DNA from: Mactra quadrangularis
Lineage: Eukaryota > Mollusca > Bivalvia > Venerida > Mactridae
Assembly (NCBI GenBank): GCA_025267735.1
Contig: CM046307.1
Coordinates: 53,811,395 to 53,875,394, forward strand
Length of the DNA: 64,000 bases
Direction: 5' to 3'
Shown: positions 36,001 to 48,000 of the stretch, one piece after another
Position numbering within the stretch: the first letter of the stretch is position 1
Layout of the letters: every line of letters begins with the position of its first letter
Notes under the pieces: model-generated
What the model was told of the DNA's origin: nothing
The model's input: only the letters and a program-made list of their open reading frames with translations
The model's database searches: none
Position numbers and translations under genes: made by a program

Positions 36001-39000
36001 ATTGAATCGTATAGAATTGGCTTTCAACTTTCAAGTGAATTGTTGCAGCTATAACATGTACAGCTGCACATGTTTCATAGTTTGTCTGACTTTTCCACAA
36101 TGACAAAAACGAAAGCAAATACTCACTGTAATATTCTGTTTAATTTTATTGTCTTTCTATATTTGATACAAACTGCTTATGTTTTAATTTGTTTTCTATA
36201 TATTTCTCCATAGTGGTGTTAAGATATAAATAAAATAAAATCATGTTACTAGGAGCCAGGTGTTGGTAATAATACTCCTTTAGGAGAAATAACTAATTTG
36301 CCATAAATATAGAAATCTTGGAAATCAGAAGGCAAGAGGGATATGTGCAAAAGAACTGCAACATAAAAATTGGGTTTCTTGGCTTTTCTTCTACATGTAA
36401 CCACTTATGTTCTGCACGTAGCAGTGAGACCAACGTCAGCTATATATAGGAGTAACTGTAAATAACTGCAAAAATCTTGATTCAAAGATGAAGTCACAAT
36501 AAAAAAAGTTATTATTGAGTTTGTTCTATTTGAGTCTAAGATTGTAGTTATATATATGGCAACAATGGTATGATTACAAAAAAAACTTGATTTGCAAAAA
36601 AATGTTTAGTTTGGTTAGAACTGCCTTAAACAACATTATTCCATTGCTTGGCTAGATATGACGACATACAAACAATAAAGGGGATTGCTTCAAAGACCTT
36701 ATTAGCAAAGTTGTCTAGTTTGGACCAAATGTTAACTGCCTTCAACATTTTCCATTGCTTGGCTGGAAATACTTACAAACCATTAGGGGAATGCTTCAAA
36801 TGCAAACTAATGTCCAGGGGACATGACCACACACCGAGTGGAAATTTCTTAACATTAATAACATTGTTAAAGATTTTAACGTTGTCCAGTTAGTCTTTTA
36901 AACCTTAAACCCCAGAAAGGAAATTACATAAAAGTGAAAATAATAGGTCTATAATATGAGTGGTAGTTCATTGGTAGGATGCATTCAATCTACCTGAGGA
37001 TTAAGAGGTCCACGGTTTGAGCCTCATTTGGCCCTGCTGACTTCCTTGAACAAAACCATTGCCTGCCATTGCTTCCCTCCACCCATGTGTAAATGGGTAC
37101 CTACAATGGTAGTATAATTCTGTTGGGCTAATATGTTGGCTGTACTGAGCAGTGTAAGACCGTATATGTCACAAAATGTATATGTCACATGGTGATGTAT
37201 TCGGTCCGCATATGCTACATGTACAAAGCAGAGTAAAAGGCTCTTAGGAAGATTAGTAGACAGATAGCGTTAGTTTCATGACCAGTGTTAATAGCTGTAA
37301 ATTGTGTGAATCTGCATTAGCATAAAACTTTAACTATAAAATGCAGTAGCTTTAGTTTACTTAATATAAGGGTCCTATACAAGGGGGATGAGGACCACCT
37401 CCACAATAGTTCATGTTGAGTTGCTGTAAGACCCTATATTTGAAAATGCTCCCTAAATACCTAATGAGCCCCTAAAGTCTTTAGAATATCTCTGCATGTA
37501 AGAATCTACAATACACTATTACACACAATGGGACAGGGTCTTTCAGTATGCCAGACCTGGTCACAGATTTACAACATTAATAATGAGTACTTTATATTCA
37601 GAATTGTATTTTACATAAAACATACAAGATTTAACTATCATTACAAGCCTGTCTTACTACACACAGGGTTAAGTTTGGTAAGAATCTCAAACCTTAAAGA
37701 TAGCTGGGGTGGATCCAGAATTTTTTTCTAGGGGGGTCCGAACTTTTCTAGGGGGGGGGTTTCAAACTTTTCTAGGAGGGGGGGGGGTCCGAACCTTGAA
37801 CCACAACCACATTATACACATTTTGCAGAAAAAATGCAACATATTGATAATAAAAACTACATAACCATTAAATCTATGTTAAGCACAGAGAAAAATTGCT
37901 TCATACTACTTAAAAATGAATTACAAGCAAGAAATACACTAATAGACATGAACATTTTCCAAATTCTAGGGGGGGGGGGGGGTCCGGGCCCCCCTGACCC
38001 CCCCAGCTGCATCCGCGAGATTGCTAGTCATCATAGTCAAAAGTCATTGGATGAAATATGGCAGACAAATCTTCCGAATTTTGACCCATCAAACTTGCTG
38101 TAGAACAAGTTCCTAGTTTCGTACTGTCTAAACAAAACATATTCATTAGAATTGATGAATTTCATAAGTTCGACTTCATGATATTCAAATATCAGTTTAT
38201 AGTGAAATAGTTACACCATAGTATCATCATATGAGGCATAAATTGTATTAGACACAAAATGCAAGAAGGTAGAACAAAATAACTGTGAATATTCGTTTGA
38301 AACAATCAATATAAACACACCATGTGTGCAAAGGTTAACAAGTGCAATTTTGATCAACATTTTCCTACGATTCAATAAAACTACATTTTATTGCATAACG
38401 TAATGAGTCTGTTTTTTTAAACCAATTATTCAAGTACAAACGCCAAGTTTTCGGATCTATTGCCGTTAAGATATAATCTAATTGAGTGCAAACATTGAGA
38501 ATGTATTTGATGGCGCATTTTCACGTAACTAATTATAAACTCACGAAATAAATATTTTCATTGTTATGATTAAACATTTTACGATCTTTTTGCATTGGAC
38601 GTAAATAGTATAAAACGTTAATAATAAGTGCAATTTATTAAATACACTCGAAAATAATTACAATTAATGATTCTGCACTTTGTTACAGTTAAAACACACG
38701 AAAATAAACAAAGCAATACTCACTTCCCCATTTTGTATCCGAAATAATTGAGATATTTTTTATTTCACAATTAAAACGTTCGCAAATACGCCTAGCTATC
38801 ATCGAGAAAGGAATTTGACGAGTTGAAAACTTGTACTGTACGATCAGGAGCGGTTACTAATACACATGAGTCAACAATATATTTGTAATAATGATTCACT
38901 GATAATTTTTGTAGAGATTGTCTCCCTTTAATCGTACTTCGCGCTATTTCTAATTCTCAAGCCATGACCATGCGTTAGCTAGAAATTTTACCCTTAGCCG

Positions 39001-42000
39001 ATATCGGTTAAGACTACCGACCTAAATATCAGATTAATTATGATAGAAATTATACCGGGGCTTTTGAAATGTTCTAAGATGGGGAATATTGTATTAAAGA
39101 AGGGTAATTTATGCTTAAAGTACATGCTATGTAGCATGCCTCTCTCATGGTATAGGGTGTATCATCTAGTTCCAATATAGTCTTTTAACCAGTAAACCAG
39201 CGATCTCTGCAGACAGCTAAATTATCACCAGGATTTATTTTAGTAATGTAGAAAAACACACGAGCTCACCTCACAAGAAAATTAGTCACCAAAACTGATT
39301 GTTCACCAATGTTTAGATGATTCACGGCAACTGGGAAACGAGGTCATCAGAAACTGAACAATGTACATGTTCCTATATTGTACTAGATAATATACAGTTA
39401 AACCTCACACTTCAGTGGTCATTCTTCATTTATAGCCACCTCTCAACAACATACACATCAAAGAATTGATTTCCATGCTTTGAAATTACTTATCAATTAA
39501 ATTTTACATATCAGTTATTTTAACATTTTCCAACTGCAGACTGTTCAGAGACGGTCCCATTTAATTATGGTTATGCTGCACATTATTTCCGCCCGTAGTG
39601 CTACAGTGTGCGGCTGGAATTAGTTTCCTAAGAAATCGCTACCTAGCGTTTTTTCCCCTGGTACCATCCTTACACCAAAAGAAATGAATATAAATTGTTG
39701 AAATGAGGATACCAGGGGGGCAAAGCGAGGGCTAGCGATCTGCTAAGGAAACTGACAACTGGTTCGATTGAGATAGTTTAAAAGGTGGGCTTACTGTATA
39801 TATGTATTTTACTTGAAATAAATCTACAAAAATTACATGAGGGCATCAGACAGTACATGACAGAGACGAGCTGAGCATCGTAACAAAGAAGCATTAAGCA
39901 ATTGTCGAACTACACGATTAGTCACTACCTAAACCGATGTTTTATCGCTGTCAAAAAAAAACTTCAATGAAATATAGTACATCATTATAACTTCAAGGTG
40001 TTTTCCTAGACAGCAAAGATTTCTTTGAAAACGAGATAGTATTAGCGCGTGTCAGTATGTTGTTTAGAGCGTGCAAAATGCAACAGCTTATTACGTCATT
40101 CGAAATATAAATTGTACATTTTGGACAGAATATTTGACAATGTCGTGAGTGGAAATTCTGGAATAATCCGTTTAAAATCAGTGTTCATGTTTTCTTTAAA
40201 ATAAATCATGATTTCGTGTTTTTGGTGTAATAAAGTTTAAAAAAAACCTTGAGAGGTAATAAATATACAAAATGTTTAAGTCATTTGTCAATTTCTGCAG
40301 ATCATCAAAAACCCATTCTCTTATCATATGTAATATAGCTGATCATTAATTGAAATCAAACAAAACTTATTATACACTTGGTAAAACCAATACAAAATGT
40401 ACATGTATATCGTTACTATGACTGGTCAACTGTCAATGTTATTTCTTGTTCATCTTGAAGTTGAAAGCGACCAGCATGCCTGTGCCTAGAATGTCCTTGT
40501 TGCCGGATAGGGACCGTGCCGGGCGACTTTTTACTTTAACTCCAAGTGTGGATGAGATGCATTTTAAAGTGCATATGTATAAGGGTTTGAACCTCGTAAG
40601 AACACAACTGTACACATGCTACTTATCAAAGGAATGTATCGTACGATTATAACATGGTCGTATTCATGACGAATAATAAATTCGCTTACTTGCACGTAAT
40701 AGGTGTCAGTATACATTAATTTAAATTTTGAACAAATCGTAAAATAGGGAAGTAATAAATTCATAGAAAATAACTTCAGGATATCATTATCAAGGAAATA
40801 ATCAAAATGAAAGTCATAAAAGGAGAATTTGATGAAGTATGCGCTTTCTTTTCCTTATAAAAAACCCAGCATCCTGTGCGGGCGTTGCATTTCAAGTAAA
40901 CTCATATAGGGTAATCATTTAAAGGCATTTTTAAATAGATTGAAGTATACATACATTTAAATGGAAATTAAAATGCTATTGCACTATTCACAAATTTTAT
41001 CCATTTAAAGGAAGGTGTCTCTCGACATTATTGTAATTTGTAATGTTTTACAGAACTTAAACATACGCCGAGTAAAAGTTAATGTCTTTTCTTTTGAGTT
41101 TGAGTATAGGGCGGTAAAGTCAACATAGTTTTCATTCAAAGTTTCAATCTTCAATGGAATGCGTAGTACAACGAATCGTTTTGAGGAGACGAATTTAAAC
41201 AGATTGGTATTTAATCAAACCACAAAATAAATTATTTAAAATCAGATTATTAAAAAGTATAGGTTGATTTAAATGCCATCACCTCATTCCGTTCCGTACC
41301 TAATCTCCACGTACTAAGCTTGCATATCGATTATTCACCTAAGCAGACGACAGCTTGTTATTTTTCGTTTGTAATGTTTATTGGTAACAACACAAACAGC
41401 AACACCCAAGAAGATCATTGTATTTGGCGTTAAATCAATGTAGATCATGAATTAAATAACAATTGAATGAGGTGATTAGCAACCCACGAATACATAACCT
41501 GATTTACGTTTCCAAAGTGTGTTCCCGCCAATTAATGGGTAGACAATTTCCCGCCTTTTCAATTACCATCCAAACTAATTAAAACTGCAGTCTGTCTGTA
41601 CGCAATCTGCTTATTTTCGTACGTAATCTGCTTGTTTATGCGAGAAAATTATTTGTGGAAGCAAGGTAAATATTCCCGGACTTAACGCTTTTAACATTCA
41701 TGTGGAATAAATCGCCTACTTATTCAGGCCATTCTAAATGAACATTACGCACGTAAATACGATGACCATTATTCCAGACTATTCCGGTCAATGTTAGTAT
41801 CGAGTAGTTCATTCAAGTTATCAGTTTCTACCTAAGTAATTTTCCATCTGACAGACTAACTATCGATTAATATACCCGTGCTTAGTCTGTTGACCAAATG
41901 AGACTGGCATGTTTGTTCGTTTATAGTTTTATTAGAAGTTTGTGCATACATGTATGCTCATAATACTGGGGGGAATGACTGCTACATGCAGGCATTAGTT

Positions 42001-45000
42001 CAAAGAGTAGAGGACAAGCTTCTATTACTAGGTGCATTAAGGCAAGAAGGTGCAAGAACACTGAACACTAAAGGTACAGGGACCCAACTCATGCGAGCAA
42101 TGTTGGATCACGATGTCTGTCCACTGTGTGAAAATTACAAAAGACATGTGAAAACGTACGCTATCACGTGAGTTTTAATACATGCAATAGACATTTTCAC
42201 GCAAACACGGACACGTAAAACATGTATTCAAAGTTCTTGGAATAATAATCTTGTTTTGAAACAAAAGAAATACATGCGTACGGAAACTTATGAAATGTGA
42301 AGTTCAGCAACTTCGGAATAGCAGGAGAAGTGCACAGCAGAGTAGAAAAGATTGGAACAGAACTTGACAAGGCAAGGCAGGACAGGACTGGACATTGATT
42401 TTTAAGGATTTCAAAATAAACATATTTACCGCCCACAAACAGTAACCAAGGCCATGCAAATACATATTTAAACATCAGACACAATTTAGTGTCTGAAAAC
42501 GATTAAGCATTAAAACTGAATCATTCATAACCAACATTTTATTTTTGAACAAATTGCTCTTTCAATTCGCCTACATAAACCTCGGTTTCGTAAAATATGT
42601 CTTAACATGTATTTTAAACCTACTACAATTACCGCGCCAAAATTGTCCTCTACTTTCGGTTTGAATACAAAGGAAGATCATACAAATGCATAGTTAGCAA
42701 ATAAAGGAATGGTTTTAAGCTAAACTTGAATGACATTGAGGCAACCGAATTCCACACATACCTGACCTTTAAACGGTCTGATTACTCCTTATAGAGACTA
42801 GCTATTAGTTAGTTAACAAATGGTATTTTAAGTATGTGAATCTCTTATATCTATAAACGATTTAATGATCAAACTCAATAAGGTTCAATACATGGAATGC
42901 ATTTTGATAATATTAAGTGGTAACAGATAATCGACACTAATTATATTGTCAAGTATCGAAACACGCCAACTTCCTTATAAGGTATTCCAGTTAGGGAGTT
43001 CCTCGTAACTATTTACATACATTGTACATATATTTTGATTACTTGACAAAATACCGAAACACGTTGGTACAATCAGCAGATATGAGGAAGTCACCGAGTT
43101 ATTTTTTCGTGAAATTTGTACAAGATAATATGTTTAGAATTTCGACTGCACCGTCTAAAAATGTCTATTACGAGTATATTGACGAACTAGTATAGGTCGT
43201 TTGCGTTAAAGCTGGACCCCTAAAATCATGAAATATCTCTAACTATCGGATGGAATTAACTCAAATTTTGTATGTTATCATAACTAGCATTTTCCTTCTC
43301 AAATCTAAAAATTCAGAATTTTTCTTTTATTACATAACATACTTCTCATAGACATGCAATGCAAATTTTGCAGCCAAAAAGAGACTTTTGTTAAATGGGT
43401 ATTTGCCATAATCAGAACAGCCACATAACAGTTGATACAAAATAATAGCTAATATGAGGCCCGGTTAGAAATTTTATTTGATAACAAAGTATAACAGTAT
43501 ATACAAACTCAAATATCATCATCACTGTCGTCTGTATCGTCAAAATCTATACAAATTCTACACGTACGATTTTAAAGACGGGCCTCTGCTTTACAATTCA
43601 GTAGACCGTCGAGTGTTTATTTAAGCGACAAATTTACAGTAAACGCACGGGACTTTGTATAAATACACTGGAAGTATGACAATGTTATAATCAGAACAGC
43701 TTATTTTACCTCCCGCCGGATTTTTGATAAAAAAATCCAAATATTATGCATTATACCTTATGGAAAACTTTTTTATTTATCTATTAAAAATTCTGAAAAT
43801 TAAAATCCTAGAAGGAAAATTTGAAATAAGATTGTATTAAAATTTTAAGCAAAATCGCTGTTATAGTTTACAAGATATTTACGGCAAATAGGGGTCCAGC
43901 ATTAACGCAAACGACCTATACAGGGAGAATTTGAAGGTGAATCATCATATAATTGTGCAGTGTTTAAAGTGCACGCATGCTGCTGACAACTTGAATGTGA
44001 CATTACCTTAATTCGAAATTGGTAATTAAATGACATGATTGCTTAGAGATACGTGACCTACGTGTTTGATTTGAGCCTAACTGTGAAGCCTTTACTAGTT
44101 AAGTTGTTTTAGTAATCACGAGTAGCCTCATGGGCAAGAGGTTATATTATGACTAGGTTGTGTTGAGGCTTGTGTGCAATCAGGTAAGTTTGCGACATCA
44201 GGCTACTTTGGGACACGTGTGCAAGCAGCTTGTAGCTGTTAATCATTTTGTTTGATGGTAACGGCTTTCCATCCGCTCCATAAGGATGCATTATGTGCAG
44301 ACCCAGGGTGTGACTCTTTATCTTTTAGAAGAATTTCTGTTATAAGGGTGTGGCTAATTTTTTCACGAAAGCTTCCAGGCCGAGGAGGAAAACACGCCCA
44401 CAATGCAACACTACATTATAAAGGTCAATATTGTACAGTGACAGTGCTTGTATTTGTTTGATATTGAGGACACCAGGAAGTTCAGGAAGTGATTTTCATA
44501 TGATCAATTTAGATAACACTTGTGACGTCACCAAACATGTACATGCATATATGAACACGTTGTAAACAATATCTATTTCAGTTACACGTGTTCCTATATA
44601 TAATACGTATGGAAAGCCATTCTGCCATGCCAATTGCAATTTGCTTAAATGACATACGTATATTTGATCTGCGCTTGTCATGACATGAACAAATATATTG
44701 CAATTGTATAACAAATAGAATCCCAGTTTTATGTCACATGCGGGCTATGCGTATGTTCATGACACTTGTATATTTTTAATTCTATATTTTATGAACGGTT
44801 TTGTAATAACATTTGAGACTTTGGGAAAGTACGTTTGTGTTATCGGTCAACAACTCACGCAAACTCCTCACAGTGCTTACGTCACGCTTTGCAATTGATT
44901 TTATAAAGGGAAATAACCGCCGCGGGAAGTTTGCAACTCACGTTTTCAATACTATTACGAGAGAAAACGGTCCGTATAGCAGGCGTGGCCAAGTAGAAAC

Positions 45001-48000
45001 TTCGTTGAAATCGTTGCACTGGTTTTCATTGGATAGCTAGATCCTCGTTGGTTCAAATTACACCCAAATCTTCCTCGTTTCTTCCTTGAGCAAGAGTCTA
45101 TTTACAGCTAGATCAGTATTTGGGAACCAGGAAGCAGACTCGAGAGTGATCGATAGTGCACTGCAGACAACTTAGCGATTTGATCAGGTTGTGACCACAA
45201 CATATATATAACTGGTGCAAATTGATTTGAGATACAATCTAAAATTTTTCGCTCGCATACTCGCTAATTTAGATCTGGCCTTTTTCAAACGAAGGTCACG
45301 TTCAGGCGACCTTTTCTCATCATAATATTCATGACGAAATTGTTATGATACGTAACTTGTTTACATCGTCTGCGTCACGCAATTTGAAATGAGCCGCCCA
45401 ATCGCAGACTGAATAATACCGCAGTTAAATTAGCATGCAAAACTTGGTCTAAAAATAGAAATTACGAAATCAAAATGTCATTAATAGTGTTTTCGTCTAG
45501 ATGAAAGCTACGTATTGATTGGTCGAAACAAAGTTCATCTCGACGTGACCTTCCACGGAGAAAGGAGAGATCCTGTACGACAACGCTCTACAGGATATCT
45601 GTTTACGGAGATTGTTTGAGATATTGAAAGCATATTGATGCAATAAATAATTTAGCCATATACATGTATAGTGGAATAACTAAAGCATGAGATATGCTAA
45701 TCCGTATATCAAACTAGTTCGCACAAGCTATGTCAAAAAAAACTTAGATGTTAGTAGCGTAAGCAAAATATGTCGCAGTCTGTCCTATACATGAAGTATA
45801 TAACACATAAATATAACAGTTTTGTATGATATAAATAGCTCACTTTCTAGGTAATATCTACCGTTCACTGAACCAGTATTTCTTTACAAGAAAAAGGATG
45901 TCATGAATTATACACGATAAGTAATCTAATAATGTATTTTATTGTTTAGTTTATCAAATGGTTTCCGGAAACCGATATCATTATCGTGAAGTATAGAGTT
46001 TAAAAGTCAAAGTCTCAACTAAAAATGATTAAGCGCATGCAACTTTAGTGCAATGTATAAATATGTGAAGATGTGCAAACATAGCGGAAGGAAACTTTTT
46101 TGCAAGGCCATACATTGTCATCACGAATATGCTACAAGGATAGCTTGTTAATATTGCCCTGAAGCATTGCTTACATGACACTCTATTCATTTTATTTGCT
46201 TCAATAATAACACGTACGTGATCCTTATGCATTTATTGAAGCAAGAACTGCGCGCATCCGATTCACGACTTCACGACGTGCGAGCAACGTGTTAATCTAA
46301 TCATGCATGTAACGTCGCATTTGAATGCATGATATAGGTAGGATGTATTAATGCACCTGCAGTCATAAATTAGTATCGATAATGCATTGGATAAACAATG
46401 CTGCAAGAGGCAAAATATTAAGATATGATACGCTGGTTGATTTACACCATGAGTGCTGCATGCGTACTGTGTAAGTTTGGTTCCTAAAATGAATTCTTAA
46501 AATTAGAGCACTATGAAGAATGCTAATTGAAGCAAGGAATATCTTTTGCAAAATGACACAACACATACGTCACATGCATGCTTGCAGAACAGTTTGTATA
46601 CGACATATACATGTAAACTCTATGTACGAGTTAGGGAGCACACTTGTAACATATTGCGACTTATGCAGATTTTTATAACAGGAATAATAATCGGACAGTT
46701 TTCACTTTGAATTACGCATAAGTTTAGTAAACTGCATGCTGTTCTTCCAAACCTTTCATTTTGTTAGGTGTATGTTTATATTTGTTGCTATGTTTTGACA
46801 TGTCCTTGGCGAAGAAGATGCACAAATCCCACAGAGAAAGATGCCAGTAACTTGCATGAGCTCACAGGCGGCCGGCACGGTCCCTAATCAAAAACACTAT
46901 ATATACATATAGTGCTTTTGATTCCGACCGTACCGGTCGCCTGAGCATGAGCTAATAACCATTGATCTATGTTGATGTAGATAAATGCTAATAACTCTCT
47001 GACAACATGTTCAAGCAGTTTTCCACGAAGCATATGATAAAAAGTCAATTCGTGACTATTAGCACAGGCAAACCAGGTTAAAAATAACAAATGGATGCGT
47101 ACATAACAATAAATCCGCACAAAATCGAACTTATCATGCAGCATTTTACATTAGTTATGCATACTTGTAAGTAACATATGCGTATCACTTAAAATATCTT
47201 TCTCCAATTATAGTTATATATTATATCGATTTCATTCTTCATTGATCAGAGAAAAATATGATGTAGTCTTTTAAGAGGGGCATGCATAAAATGTAGAATT
47301 TACGATCTCATAAAATATATTATATGAGCATATTTCCACCTGGGAATTCATATACAGACCATGCAGGTATCTTGGATATCAAATGTAGGCATACAGCCAA
47401 TGTTGTAGTATTATGAAAGTATGCCGTACGTAGCCTGTACCAAATAACTAGACCGAAACAATTCATACCTCGCCCTATTTTACAACCCTCAACTTGTTGC
47501 ATACTTAATTATTAGCTATACGTTTGTAGACGAGTTAAACTAGCAGGACAAGAACATAAGACACATGTTTAATCAACTAGAATGTCGTGTCCGTAGCAGC
47601 AAGGTAAATATTGATTGTATTGATTGAAAATACAATAGAACGCCGTCACACTATCAGGTATATATGCTAAAAATCCGGTCATCCGGGCAAATCAGGTGAT
47701 TGCGTGCACACGTACTTTAAACAATGCTGTGCGCGTCCAAGCTAAAACTGCGCCGTAAGAAAGTGTGCCAAAACACCGCCTGTTGTATGGGTTGTACTGT
47801 AACATTTAATGTTAATTATACGCTATATAACCGAAGCATATGACTTCATTTCGATGTCCCAGTTTATAACTTACGCTAGTTAGTTTATAAACTATATTAG
47901 CTATTTATAGAATTTAGAAGTACATCGACAAACAACAAAACACAACGCAAGTAAAAAAAAACAATCTTTGACATTTTGAAATATTGTACTAGATATCAGA

